Translations under genes and position numbers: made by a program
From: UBA5072 sp041737175
Lineage (GTDB): Bacteria; Bacteroidota; Bacteroidia; Bacteroidales; UBA10428
Direction: 5' to 3'
DNA length: 64,000 nt
Assembly: GCA_041737175.1 (NCBI GenBank)
Contig: JBGSSF010000009.1
Coordinates: forward strand, 1-64,000
The notes under the pieces: model-generated
Seen by the model: the letters and a program-made list of their open reading frames with translations, nothing else
Databases searched by the model: none
Told to the model about the DNA's origin: nothing
Shown here: piece by piece, positions 1 through 7,713 of the stretch
Numbering within the stretch: the stretch's first letter is position 1
Layout: each line of letters opens with the position of its first letter

Positions 1-132
1 GACCTTGATTCATAACTAGTTTGGTTAGTTATAACAAAACTAATTTTTGAAATCGTTTGAACCTAAAAAATCGCGCTAAACCAGATTTTACAAGACTTTC
101 AAAGAACTAAATTTTATAACGTCGAAACGCTA

Positions 133-156
133 GTGATGAGTGATGAGTGATGAGTG
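133..156. repeat. GTGATGA heptamer tandem repeat
   Basis: Three perfect head-to-tail copies of GTGATGA followed by a partial copy. It lies in the non-coding first 276 bases, where I see no other gene. The role is unknown; other short tandem repeats occur in this window next to gene ends. Confidence 0.85.
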
Positions 157-183
157 GGATTTGGGTAATGGGACCAGAGACCT

Positions 184-274
184 GGATCTTAGATCTTGGA
201 TCTTAGATCTTTAATCTTGAATCTTCAATCTTGAATCTGTAATCTTCAATCTTGAATCTGTAATCTTCAATCAT
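184..274. repeat. 13-copy nnATCTT heptamer array before the thioesterase start
   Basis: Thirteen contiguous seven-base units fit the pattern nnATCTT: GGATCTT and AGATCTT alternate at first, then TAATCTT, GAATCTT and CAATCTT. From 220 a higher-order 21-base unit is repeated about 2.5 times. The array ends two bases before the ATG at 277, so it occupies the place of the leader and ribosome binding site. There are no spacers, so it is not a CRISPR. Copy-number change could alter expression of the next gene; that is inference. Confidence 0.9.
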
Positions 275-276
275 TT

Positions 277-681
277 ATGTACTGCTTCGAATCCCTCATC
301 CGTGTGCGATACGGTGAAACCGACAGAATGGGATACTTGTATTACGGACACTATCCTGAGTATTTTGAAGTTTCACGTACTGACATGATCCGGTCCCTCG
401 GGCTTAGTTATAAGGAAATCGAGGATATGGGGATCATCATGCCGGTGAGAAGTCTGAAAGTGGATTACCGGTTTCCCGCACGCTACGATGAACTGCTGAA
501 GGTAAAGTCCTGCCTGTGCAAGTTGCCTGAGATAAAGCTCGATATTGATTATGAGATAAAAAACGAGGAAGATAAATTAATCTGCACAGGCAATACCGTG
601 CTTGCTTTTGTAGATGTCAAAACCCGCCGTCCCAGGCGCGCTCCTGATTTTTTTCTGGAAGCAGTGAGAAAATATTTTTAA
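277..681 (+). CDS. 4HBT-family acyl-CoA thioesterase (YbgC/FcbC-like)
   Basis: A 134-residue single-domain hotdog protein, the usual length for YbgC-like thioesterases that hydrolyse acyl-CoA or related thioesters in the cytoplasm. The N-terminal stretch VRYGETDRMGYLYYGHYPEY (about residues 9-28) matches the family pattern (R-x-x-E/D-T-D-x-x-G-x-x-Y/N), with Asp16 at the usual catalytic position. The rest reads as alternating strands, including the typical late strand LICTGNTVLAFVD. The ATG at 277 directly follows a heptamer tandem repeat and has no clear Shine-Dalgarno sequence, as is common in this phylum. The gene stands alone and converges on the LolA-like gene. Substrate cannot be told from sequence. 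Confidence 0.85.
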   Translation: MYCFESLIRVRYGETDRMGYLYYGHYPEYFEVSRTDMIRSLGLSYKEIEDMGIIMPVRSLKVDYRFPARYDELLKVKSCLCKLPEIKLDIDYEIKNEEDKLICTGNTVLAFVDVKTRRPRRAPDFFLEAVRKYF

Positions 682-708
682 AAAAAGGCGCAGTTTATAG
701 CTGCGCCT
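678..708. terminator. Bidirectional terminator between thioesterase and LolA-like gene
   Basis: An 8-bp perfect stem, AGGCGCAG (686-693) with CTGCGCCT (701-708), and a 7-base loop. The A-run on the left becomes a T-run on the minus strand, so this fits best as the intrinsic terminator of the minus-strand gene at 733-1476; it also follows the stop codon of the plus-strand thioesterase. Confidence 0.7.
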
Positions 709-732
709 CTTATGTATCGGGATCAAAACGGT

Positions 733-1476
733 TTATTCGCCGGGATATTTGAATACATCATCTGGTATATCTTCATTGATCACAGCTTGGGTGAACTTGA
801 TGGCCTGAACACTTTGGCCTCCGACACGGGTATCCATGTTGAATGACATCATCAGACCGTTACCAATATCCTGGTAATCACTCATATAAACATCAACTTC
901 CTGAGTTCCCATCTGTTCATTGGACATGGTTTGCTTTACCAGCACCGGCAAGTAACTCTCGCTGTCAAAATAGTAACTTGACGTGGACTCATCATCTCCT
1001 TTTCCTTTGTTTTGAACCAGTTTAAGGATATGGCATTTAACGCCGTCGACATCACCTGTGCCCTCGTAGGTAACCTCATGTCCTTTACCGGCAAAATCAA
1101 TAAAAGGATCTTCAAAAACAGCATCCCGCTTCAAATCCTTGATTTGTTCATCCGGTAATTTCTGAGCAGATGTATTCCCTGTAAAAGGATTGAGGGTCCA
1201 GGCTGTTTCACCGTCAAAAGCCTGTGGAATGAGTTTCTGCCCCATCACATCCAGGGAAATGATCATTTTATTGGGCGCTTTGCGATTCATTTCAAAGGCA
1301 AATTCACCCTGCGGAGTGGGAACCGAACCTGTTAACTTCATGGTCTTAAGTTCTTTCCATTTTTCAACCCCACCTATACTTTCAAAGTATTTGGTTAATA
1401 CATCATCAACGGATTGTGATTGGGTTGCTGTAAGCGTCATTGCAGAAAACAGCAGGACCGTAAAAAATTTTTTCAT
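733..1476 (-). CDS. LolA-like outer-membrane lipoprotein-sorting family protein
   Basis: About 247 residues with a clear signal peptide from the chosen start MKKFFTVLLFSAMTLTATQS. An ATG 13 codons upstream is possible, but it would precede the signal peptide and lie on the -7 element. The mature part (DVLTKYFESIGGVEKWKELKTMKLTGSV, read in two pieces) resembles COG2834 proteins: a YFE(S/A)xGG N-terminus, then alternating strands that form a half-barrel able to hold a lipid or lipoprotein acyl chain. It is probably periplasmic. It sits alone, with a promoter-like TATTTTTG about 37 bases upstream. Whether it carries lipoproteins is inference from the fold; no lolCDE genes are nearby. Confidence 0.7.
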   Translation of the reverse strand: MKKFFTVLLFSAMTLTATQSQSVDDVLTKYFESIGGVEKWKELKTMKLTGSVPTPQGEFAFEMNRKAPNKMIISLDVMGQKLIPQAFDGETAWTLNPFTGNTSAQKLPDEQIKDLKRDAVFEDPFIDFAGKGHEVTYEGTGDVDGVKCHILKLVQNKGKGDDESTSSYYFDSESYLPVLVKQTMSNEQMGTQEVDVYMSDYQDIGNGLMMSFNMDTRVGGQSVQAIKFTQAVINEDIPDDVFKYPGE

Positions 1477-1512
1477 GATTATTAATTTTGGTTGGTTATA
1501 TGATATGTTCAA

Positions 1513-1520
1513 CAAAAATA
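1513..1520 (-). promoter_or_regulatory. Bacteroidota -7 promoter element (TATTTTTG)
   Basis: On the minus strand this reads TATTTTTG and matches TAnnTTTG, placing a start of transcription about 30 bases before the ATG at 1476. The -33 box is not well matched. Confidence 0.4.
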
Positions 1521-1626
1521 GTATTTCTGTGTTAAAAAACCGGCAAGGCAGTAATTTTTCTGTATATCAATCGTCTTGCATTTGAAAGAACGAAATTATA
1601 CTCTAAAAATTAAAAAAAAACATACC

Positions 1627-2142
1627 ATGAAGAAGATTTTATTTGGACTGATGGCCTTGTGCCTGACCGGACTCGCCTACGCACAAAAAGACGTTGTGAG
1701 TACAGTGTTCGAGAAGTATTCTGGCACACCAGGTTATACAACTGTAAACATTACCGGGGAAATGCTCAATCTGGTTGCTCATGTTGAAGAACAGAGAAGG
1801 GACACTACATTTACATCGCGGTTAAGCGAAGTAAAGATCCTCGCCCTGGAGAATGGCTGTGATAAACCCGACGCATCCATCGATCTTCGTGCTGAGGTCT
1901 ACAGTAAACTTGACAAATCTGTTTACAAGGAAATGCTGAGTGTGAAGCAAAGTGATGAGGATGTTGTCATTCTGGCCAAAGAAGCCAATGGTCGTATTGC
2001 TGAACTTCTTATCATTGTTGGTGGCAAGGATAACAATGCACTGATCCAGATCAAGGGAGATATGCTGCTCAGCGAAATGGCCGAGATGGCAAACCATTAT
2101 GACATGAAAGGGTTTGAACATCTTAAGAAATTTGAAAAATAA
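1627..2142 (+). CDS. DUF4252 domain protein, secreted
   Basis: About 171 residues. The start MKKILFGLMALCLTGLAYAQ is preferred over an upstream in-frame ATG because it begins a standard signal peptide. The mature part follows the DUF4252 pattern: an N-terminal F-x-K-Y-S-G-x-x-G-Y-T-T-V-N-I segment, a central VKIL strand with the VYKEMLSVKQSDEDV motif, and a C-terminal LLIIVGGKDNNALIQIKGD strand pair. DUF4252 proteins are found in Bacteroidota envelopes; their role is not known to me. This is the first gene of a unit with an ECF sigma factor (14-base gap), an anti-sigma-like protein and a second DUF4252 paralog, so it is probably a target or sensor of that sigma factor (inference). Confidence 0.8.
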   Translation: MKKILFGLMALCLTGLAYAQKDVVSTVFEKYSGTPGYTTVNITGEMLNLVAHVEEQRRDTTFTSRLSEVKILALENGCDKPDASIDLRAEVYSKLDKSVYKEMLSVKQSDEDVVILAKEANGRIAELLIIVGGKDNNALIQIKGDMLLSEMAEMANHYDMKGFEHLKKFEK

Positions 2143-2156
2143 GTAGCTTTGTTTGA

Positions 2157-2702
2157 ATGGATGCTACGCAGTTTAAAAATCTTATTTTGCCCCTGAGTGG
2201 TAAGTTGCTTCATTTTGCCAGTCTTTTGCTGCGGGAGAACAATGAGGCTGAAGATGCAGTGCAGGAAGTGTGTTTGAAACTTTGGAAGATCAGGGATTCT
2301 CTGGAGAAATATGACAGTGTCGAAGCATTTGCCATGAAAGTAACTAAGAATTGGTGCCTCGACAGGTTGAAAGCCAGGAAACCGGTTTATGTTGAGAATT
2401 ACCAGGGATGGTATGACAGGGGATCAGATGAGTCCGATCCCTACCATCTGTTGGAAAGATCGGACAGAAAAGTTTTATTGAACCGGATTCTGGACAGATT
2501 ACCAGAACAACAGCGCCTGATTATTCAACTCCGTGAACTGGAAGGACTTGAATTCGAAGAAATTGCTTTAATTACAGACATGAATGTCAATGCTATTAGA
2601 GTAAGCCTTTTCAGGGCACGGCAAAGAATGCGGGAAGAAATTATTAAGTATGAACAAAATGGACATCAATCAAGTAAAGCTTCTGCTGACAAAATACTTT
2701 GA
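2157..2702 (+). CDS. ECF-type RNA polymerase sigma factor
   Basis: A 181-residue sigma-70 family protein with only regions 2 and 4. Region 2 contains NEAEDAVQEVCLKLWK (about 29-44) and the DRLKARKP end of 2.4. Region 4 holds LPEQQRLIIQLRELEGLEFE and the helix-turn-helix followed by VNAIRVSLFRARQRMREE. It directs RNA polymerase to an alternative promoter set, commonly for envelope stress in this phylum. Its last 53 bases overlap the next gene, a typical sign of translational coupling between a sigma factor and its anti-sigma factor. It is flanked on both sides by DUF4252 genes. Its regulon cannot be read from this window. Confidence 0.92.
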   Translation: MDATQFKNLILPLSGKLLHFASLLLRENNEAEDAVQEVCLKLWKIRDSLEKYDSVEAFAMKVTKNWCLDRLKARKPVYVENYQGWYDRGSDESDPYHLLERSDRKVLLNRILDRLPEQQRLIIQLRELEGLEFEEIALITDMNVNAIRVSLFRARQRMREEIIKYEQNGHQSSKASADKIL

Positions 2703-3219
2703 CGGGGAAACGACACTCGAAGAAGAAAAGATGCTGCAGGGGTATTTTAGTGATGAAACTGTACCCGATGAGCTGATCACTTACAGGCAACAGTTCATGC
2801 TTTTAACCTCATCTGCACGAACTGAGCACGATACCGGTCAGCTCGATCTCAGGATTTCGGAAATGATTGACCATTTGGATGCAGCAGTACCAAAACAAGG
2901 CCGTAGCAAGTCCATGTACCAATACCTCGCTGCCGCTTCAATTGTTCTGATGTTAGGCGTTTCAGGCATTCTCATCTATCAGGCGCGGAGTTCCGCTGTC
3001 ACGGACACTTATGCGGATCCCAAAATCGCATACCAGGAAGCGCAGCGAGCTCTGATGTATGTGTCTCAGAAGATGAACAAGGGCATTGATCCCTTATCCA
3101 ACGTCTCAAAAATAAATGCAGGAACTGAACAGCTCAAAGCGCTCGAAAAGATGGACGAGAGCATGGGAATGTTAAACCTGGTATCCATTATCAACAGATC
3201 ATCCAACTTGAAAAAATAA
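2650..3219 (+). CDS. Putative membrane anti-sigma factor
   Basis: 189 residues. The N-terminal cytoplasmic segment (LLLTKYFDGETTLEEEKML, then a YF...VP-ELxxY pattern) is the short helical form often seen in Bacteroidota anti-sigma proteins, without a zinc HxxxCxxC motif. One transmembrane helix follows around 95-112 (ASIVLMLGVSGILIY), and the last ~75 residues would be periplasmic. ATG codons at 2650 and 2659 are both possible; either overlaps the sigma gene by about 44-53 bases. It probably holds the ECF factor at the inner membrane. The assignment rests on position, topology and N-terminal resemblance. Confidence 0.7.
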   Translation: MNKMDINQVKLLLTKYFDGETTLEEEKMLQGYFSDETVPDELITYRQQFMLLTSSARTEHDTGQLDLRISEMIDHLDAAVPKQGRSKSMYQYLAAASIVLMLGVSGILIYQARSSAVTDTYADPKIAYQEAQRALMYVSQKMNKGIDPLSNVSKINAGTEQLKALEKMDESMGMLNLVSIINRSSNLKK

Positions 3220-3228
3220 ATAATTACC

Positions 3229-3759
3229 ATGAAGAAGATTGTATTAATAGCAGGGTTTTTAGGCCTTTTTGCCGGGGCAAACGCCCAGAGCATTATCGAT
3301 AAACTTTTCGATAAGTATTCAGGTGCTGAAGGAATTACAACGGTTTACATCTCCAAATACATGTTTGACATGTTTCGGAGTGATGAAGTTACCGGCCAGA
3401 GTGAGGAAGATATCAACAAGATCATGAGCAAGCTGAACTGTATCAAGATCATTGCCACGGATGACGATCCGGCCACACCCGTTCCGGTAAACCTTTACCA
3501 GGAAATCATGAAAGTACTGCCTTCTACGGCCGCCTACAAGGAAATGATGGTTGTGAAAGAGAAGGACCAGGATATTAAATTCATGGCCAAGGAAAGCAAA
3601 GGCAAGGTTATTGAATTGCTGCTGATTGTGAACGGCAAGGAAAGCAACGTGCTGATCAGCATACAGGGTGAGGATATTGACATGAAGAACATATCCAAGC
3701 TGGCCAAAGGAATGAACATAGAGGGAATGGAGAATTTGGATAAGATAGAAGAAAAGTAA
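3229..3759 (+). CDS. DUF4252 domain protein, second paralog
   Basis: 176 residues with signal peptide MKKIVLIAGFLGLFAGANAQ. It has the full DUF4252 pattern: LFDKYSGAEGITTVYISKYM, the central LNCIKIIATDD strand, AAYKEMMVVKEKDQDIKF, and the final ISKLAKGMNIEGMENLDK helix. It is a clear paralog of the gene at 1627. The start lies 9 bases after the anti-sigma gene, so it is in the same operon. The stop codon is the first TAA of a TAAGGAG heptamer repeat that leads into a strong hairpin. Function unknown; envelope location inferred. Confidence 0.85.
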   Translation: MKKIVLIAGFLGLFAGANAQSIIDKLFDKYSGAEGITTVYISKYMFDMFRSDEVTGQSEEDINKIMSKLNCIKIIATDDDPATPVPVNLYQEIMKVLPSTAAYKEMMVVKEKDQDIKFMAKESKGKVIELLLIVNGKESNVLISIQGEDIDMKNISKLAKGMNIEGMENLDKIEEK

Positions 3760-3777
3760 GGAGTAAGGAGTAGGGAG
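3757..3777. repeat. TAAGGAG heptamer repeat starting at a stop codon
   Basis: TAAGGAG, TAAGGAG and TAGGGAG in a row; the first TAA is the stop of the DUF4252 gene. The same arrangement, with the same following hairpin, is found at 12891-12961 after the Rel-family gene. Confidence 0.85.
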
Positions 3778-3780
3778 GAA

Positions 3781-3823
3781 AAAACACCCTTCAAGCGGTC
3801 CTAAGACCCTTGAAGGGTGTTTT
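3781..3823. terminator. Long bidirectional hairpin terminator, copy 1
   Basis: A 15-bp outer stem (AAAACACCCTTCAAG with its complement at 3809-3823) and an inner GGTC-CTAA-GACC stem-loop make a nearly continuous hairpin with T-runs on both strands. It lies between convergent genes. The stop codon of the minus-strand radical SAM gene is in the loop, so the last eight or so residues of that protein are encoded by the right arm. A close relative is at 12929-12961. Confidence 0.85.
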
Positions 3824-4784
3824 TGTCTTCAAATGGATGATCCCTTCTGAAATCGGGTATAAACGGATCATGAATGGCAGGTCGCGACCTGTCACTTCCA
3901 TCCAATTCCTGAATCCATCCTTTCGTAAAACCCAGCTCTTCCATTGCCTCCAGCACCTGCTGGTATTCTTCCTGAACCAGTCTTCTTCCCAGGACCGGAT
4001 GATCGGCAACACAGACCGTTGGATAATATTGCGACATCAGTGAAATGCTTACAGAAGGGGACAATTCAGTCGCAATCCATTGAAGGACCTCAATACTGTC
4101 TTTTATCTGTCCGGGTAAAACCAGATGCCTGATTATCAAACCTGTAACAGCCTGTCCGTGATCATTGAGCACAACAGTACTGCCTTTCTGCCTGTACATT
4201 TCCAGGATTGACTTTTTCACCACCCCGGGATAATCCTCTGCATCGGAATAACGTTTTGCAAGGTTCGTGTCCATATATTTAAAATCGGGAAGGTAAACAT
4301 CGATCAAACCCTCAAAACCAAGTATTACTTCAGCTTTATCATACCCGTTGGTATTGTAAACGGTAACCGGATGATATCCTGATTCATTCAACCGTGTGAT
4401 AATAGCTTTTACATGCGGTACATGGTGCGAAGGGGTTACAAAACCAATCGAATCAATGCCCTGTTCGAGGATTTCTATAATGCGTCCGGTAACTTCTTCG
4501 AGTTGATATGCATGGCTTTCAACCGCACCCTTTCTCCGGCTGATCTGGTAGTTCTGACAGTACAGGCATTGCAGGTTGCACCTTGAAAAGAAAACATTGC
4601 AAATGCCTTTTGGCCCGCTGATCGGTGGTTCCTCACCCTGATGAATACATATGGATCCGATATTGTAGCCTGGTCCGCTCCCGCAATAGCCCAAACCTCC
4701 CGCATTCCGGTTAACGCCACAGGATCTGGGGCATATTGTGCAATGGTCAAGCTCTTTAAAAGCGGAATGTAACATACCTAACAA
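3801..4784 (-). CDS. Radical SAM protein, PflA-like (COG1313 type)
   Basis: 327 residues. An N-terminal cysteine cluster (CTICPRSCGVNR, residues about 16-27, and a later GYCG) is followed by the radical SAM signature CNLQCLYCQNYQIS (C-x3-C-x2-C, about residues 69-82), then a TIM-barrel with NTNGY and LPDFKY motifs. This layout fits the COG1313 group, annotated as PflA-like activases or uncharacterised Fe-S oxidoreductases, which use S-adenosylmethionine and a [4Fe-4S] cluster. No obvious partner gene is adjacent. The C-terminal ...DKNTLQGS is encoded by a repeat hairpin, so the end may have been replaced when that element arrived. An ATG three codons in (MLHSAF) is an alternative start. Confidence 0.8.
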   Translation of the reverse strand: MLGMLHSAFKELDHCTICPRSCGVNRNAGGLGYCGSGPGYNIGSICIHQGEEPPISGPKGICNVFFSRCNLQCLYCQNYQISRRKGAVESHAYQLEEVTGRIIEILEQGIDSIGFVTPSHHVPHVKAIITRLNESGYHPVTVYNTNGYDKAEVILGFEGLIDVYLPDFKYMDTNLAKRYSDAEDYPGVVKKSILEMYRQKGSTVVLNDHGQAVTGLIIRHLVLPGQIKDSIEVLQWIATELSPSVSISLMSQYYPTVCVADHPVLGRRLVQEEYQQVLEAMEELGFTKGWIQELDGSDRSRPAIHDPFIPDFRRDHPFEDKNTLQGS

Positions 4785-4843
4785 AATTAATACTTTGTAA
4801 AACAGTTGATCCCAACCGGGGGAGGTTTAATACGAAAATAAAA

Positions 4844-4873
4844 CTTGCTTTTTTCGAAATATTGTTAAATTTG
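4844..4873 (+). promoter_or_regulatory. Promoter of tRNA-Lys
   Basis: CTTG (4844-4847), an 18-base spacer and TAAATTTG (4866-4873) fit the Bacteroidota -33/-7 consensus just upstream of the tRNA. Confidence 0.6.
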
Positions 4874-4883
4874 CAGCCGCTTT

Positions 4884-4956
4884 CGGTCCGTAGCTCAGCT
4901 GGTAGAGCACGTGACTCTTAATCATGGGGTCGAGGGTTCGATCCCCTCCGGACCGA
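4884..4956 (+). tRNA. tRNA-Lys (anticodon CTT)
   Basis: 73 bases folding as a full cloverleaf: acceptor CGGTCCG/CGGACCG, D arm with AGCTGGTAGAGC, anticodon stem CGTGA/TCATG with loop CTCTTAA (anticodon CTT), T arm with GGTTCGATCC, and an A discriminator. CCA is not encoded. Confidence 0.96.
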
Positions 4957-4966
4957 CAGAAAATAC

Positions 4967-4997
4967 AAAGGGATTGAAATTATTTCAATCCCTTTTT
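4967..4997 (+). terminator. Terminator after tRNA-Lys
   Basis: Inverted repeat AAAGGGATTGAA / TTCAATCCCTTT with a short A/T loop, followed by a T-run; starts 11 bases after the tRNA. Confidence 0.85.
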
Positions 4998-5157
4998 GCT
5001 TTGTGTACATCTATGTTTTATGAATGCAAATTATTAATCTCACGCTAATTTACGAAAAGTAAATTTTGCAGTATCAATGGGATTACTTTTTCCTCAATTC
5101 AGGTATAAAGCATTGATCATTGTATATTCTTGCCAAGGTATTTGATAGAAGAATCCA

Positions 5158-5385
5158 GGCCTGAAAGGCCGTCACGTGGCAGCATAGGATGCAGCCCTGT
5201 GTTCATGTGATAAAAAAATATAGGGCTGAAAGCCCGAAACATTATGAATCGTAAAAAATAATTGCCCAAATCATCATGTCTCAATCTTTATCAAAAGTAA
5301 ATGTCCATTCAGGGCTAACAGTTAATGTTTTGTTGAAATCAGCCCTGAAGGGGCTTAATCACTAGCCCAGGGCATCGCCCTGGGT
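5158..5385. repeat. REP-like palindromes upstream of the RAYT-like transposase
   Basis: Several short GC-rich palindromes in an AT-rich stretch: GGCC-TGAAA-GGCC (from about 5158), GGGCT-GAA-AGCCC (5224), AGCCC-TGAAG-GGGCT (5341) and CCCAGGGC-ATC-GCCCTGGG (5366). The repeated core 'GCCTGAAAGGC / GGGCTGAAAGCCC' and the position beside a Y1 transposase are typical of REP sequences. No gene is seen between 4998 and 5470. Confidence 0.7.
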
Positions 5386-5470
5386 GCCAAATGAGTCTCA
5401 TATTCGTTTTTTTACATTTATTTTAAATATTTCAATAAGTTATTTTGTTAAACCGTTAAACAATAGAATT

Positions 5471-5923
5471 ATGCCACAATCATTGGCCTACAATTACATC
5501 CACATCACGTTCAGTAACAAAAACCGTAAAAAAATAATCCGCGATGACATCAAAAATGAACTATTTGATTATCTGGGAGGAATCTGTTCGCATCTGGAGT
5601 GTAATCCGATCCGGGTAGGAGGTCACAAAGATCATGTGCATATATTCTGTTTGTTATCCAAAAAGGTTCCCCTGATAACCTTAATGGAGGAATTGAAAAA
5701 GAATTCTTCAAAATGGATTAAAACAAAAAGCAATTTCTATAAAAACTTTTATTGGCAAACAGGTTATGGAGCCTTTTCTGTTAGTCCGAAACAGACAGAG
5801 ATAGTCGTGAATTATATTAATAACCAGGAGGATCATCATAAAAAAAAGACATTTCAGGAAGAATACAGGGCATTTCTGAAAGAGTATGGTGTGACTTATG
5901 ATGAGCGATATGTTTGGGATTGA
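5471..5923 (+). mobile_element. IS200/REP-associated (RAYT-like) Y1 transposase gene
   Basis: 150 residues from MPQSLAYNYIHITFSNKNRK; an in-frame ATG 29 codons upstream lies in the palindrome zone and adds an unlikely extension. The protein has the Y1_Tnp core: strand YNYIHITF, the HUH metal-binding motif HVHIF preceded by GGHKD, and the nucleophile tyrosine in VVNYINNQEDHH. The size equals IS200 TnpA. There is no tnpB and no ordinary IS end, but REP-like palindromes lie on both sides, so it is better read as a RAYT-like gene that mobilises or maintains those palindromes than as a full insertion sequence. The reading frame is intact. Confidence 0.85.
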
Positions 5924-5932
5924 ATTGATGAC

Positions 5933-6017
5933 GCCCTTTCAGGGCTGGGAGAGTTTTTGTTGGTGATCCTGAATCATGGGGCGCTGCCCCATGCTAATGA
6001 TTGCGCCCTTTCAGGGC
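5933..6017. repeat. REP-like palindromes downstream of the RAYT-like gene
   Basis: GCCCT-TTC-AGGGC occurs twice (5933-5945 and 6005-6017) in the same orientation, with ATGGGGC-GCT-GCCCCAT (5976-5992) between them. The units are related to those upstream of the transposase. Confidence 0.75.
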
Positions 6018-6073
6018 TAAACAGGTATGGTAACACTTGTAGACAGGGCTGTGTTTCACTTTGCCCTGACCCG

Positions 6074-7696
6074 TTACGCTATGGTTGGCCTAAATTCCGG
6101 TGCCTTCCGGTGCTTGGTGGCCTGTTCAAAAGCATAGGCAAGTTTTATCAGGGTTGGCTCACTCCAGGCACTTCCCATGAACGTAATACCTATGGGTAAA
6201 CCATGTACAAAACCGGCCGGCACCGTTATGGCGGGATAACCTGCACAGGCGGCAGGAGATGAGCTTCCGCCTATATAATGGTCTCCATTGATCCAGTCCG
6301 TTGTCCAGGCTGGACCTTCGGTAGGTGCAATAATTGCGTCCAAACGGTATTGCTGAAGTGTTGCATCGATCCCTTCTTTTCCTGCCAGTCTTTTCATGTT
6401 TTCAAGCGAATCAAGATAAGCTTTATCTGTAAGGGGACCTTTCTCCTCGGCCATGATAAAGATCTCCTGGCCAAACCAGGGCATTTCCCTATCACGGTTC
6501 AGGTCGTTAAAAGTGATCAATTCTCCCAAGGTTCTGTTTTTGTTTCCCGGAGGTGTTTTTGACAAATAAAGGTTCAGATCAGCCTTGAATTCGTACAAAA
6601 GGACTTCCCACTCATGCTCGCCAATTTCCCCGCTGGTCAGGATATTGGCAGGATCAATGATTTCCGCCCCTTTGTTGCGCATGCAAAGGATGGCATCTTC
6701 CATCAATTGGTCAACCTGAGCGCTGAACCCGAAGAAATTCCTGGCTACCCCAATTCGGGCTCCGTTCAAACCGTTGACATCCAAATATCTGGTATAATCC
6801 GACTGTTTTTTTTCTGCACCTTCAGCAGTCGACGGGTCATCCGGATCAACTCCGGCAAGCAGTCCAAGTATCACGGCAGCATCTGAAACAGTGCGGGCCA
6901 TCGGGCCTGCAGTATCCTGGCTGTGGGCAATGGGAACGATACCGCTTCGGCTCCAGAGTCCCAGGGTGGGCTTAATACCTACAATTCCATTGATTGAGGA
7001 GGGACATACAATGGATCCGTCGGTTTCCGTACCTATTGCAGCCACGCAAAGATTGGCAGATACTGCAACTGCTGAACCTGAACTGGATCCGCAAGGATTC
7101 CTGTCGGTTATATAAGGATTATGAGTTTGTCCTCCGCGTCCGCTCCATCCGCTGGATGAATGGGTGGACCTGAAATTGGCCCATTCACTCAGGTTGGTCT
7201 TACCCAGAATAATAGCGCCGACTTCTCTGAGTTTCTTTACAATAAAAGCATCTTGCAGGGCAGGAGAGACAGCAAGCGCGAGCGATCCGGCCGTGGTAAG
7301 CATCCTGTCCGCCGTATCAATATTGTCCTTGATCATCACAGGTATTCCGTGCAAAGGACTTCGCACCTTTCCTGATTTTCTTTCCTGATCAAGCTGACGC
7401 GCAATTTCAGATGCTTCCGGGTTAATCTCAATAACGCTGTTCAGGACAGGGCTGCTTTTATCAATTTTCTGAATCCTGGCCAGGTAGAGTTCGACGAGAT
7501 TTTCGGATGTATACTTCCCGGTTTCGAGATACTGCTGCAATTGAAGTATGGATTCCTCTTTGATTTCGAAATCGTCGGTTATGAATTCACCCTGACTTTT
7601 TTCCTGGCCCGCTGGTCCGCAGGATTGCAACCATGGTATGCTTGCAAAAGCAGCTCCTGCAATGGCACCGCCCTTGATAAAAACACGCCTTTTCAT
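6074..7696 (-). CDS. Amidase-signature family hydrolase, exported
   Basis: 540 residues. The N-terminus MKRRVFIKGGAIAGAAFASI has a twin-arginine pattern, and a cysteine follows at WLQSCG, so it may be a Tat-exported lipoprotein. The amidase Ser-cisSer-Lys triad is visible: Lys in HGIPVMIKDNIDT, the GSSSGSAVAVSA serine-rich loop, and the second Ser in GTETDGSIVCPSS. The C-terminal AGYPAITVPAGFVHGLPIGI is also typical. It hydrolyses an amide bond; periplasmic members act on peptides, amino-acid amides or antibiotics, and the substrate here is not evident. The start is 17 bases after metZ, in a THX-metZ-amidase operon. It is not GatA: no gatB/gatC, and an export signal is present. Confidence 0.88.
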   Translation of the reverse strand: MKRRVFIKGGAIAGAAFASIPWLQSCGPAGQEKSQGEFITDDFEIKEESILQLQQYLETGKYTSENLVELYLARIQKIDKSSPVLNSVIEINPEASEIARQLDQERKSGKVRSPLHGIPVMIKDNIDTADRMLTTAGSLALAVSPALQDAFIVKKLREVGAIILGKTNLSEWANFRSTHSSSGWSGRGGQTHNPYITDRNPCGSSSGSAVAVSANLCVAAIGTETDGSIVCPSSINGIVGIKPTLGLWSRSGIVPIAHSQDTAGPMARTVSDAAVILGLLAGVDPDDPSTAEGAEKKQSDYTRYLDVNGLNGARIGVARNFFGFSAQVDQLMEDAILCMRNKGAEIIDPANILTSGEIGEHEWEVLLYEFKADLNLYLSKTPPGNKNRTLGELITFNDLNRDREMPWFGQEIFIMAEEKGPLTDKAYLDSLENMKRLAGKEGIDATLQQYRLDAIIAPTEGPAWTTDWINGDHYIGGSSSPAACAGYPAITVPAGFVHGLPIGITFMGSAWSEPTLIKLAYAFEQATKHRKAPEFRPTIA

Positions 7697-7713
7697 GGAT
7701 TTGTCCTAATTTT

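Noticed and set aside
184..274. Possible CRISPR array
   Set aside because: Units are seven bases long and contiguous, without spacers; no cas genes are in the window.
5957..6199. 80-codon plus-strand frame downstream of the RAYT-like gene
   Set aside because: It covers REP-like palindromes and the antisense of the amidase 3' end; not protein-like.
6074..7696. GatA subunit of the Glu-tRNA amidotransferase
   Set aside because: It has a twin-arginine export signal, and no gatB or gatC is present.
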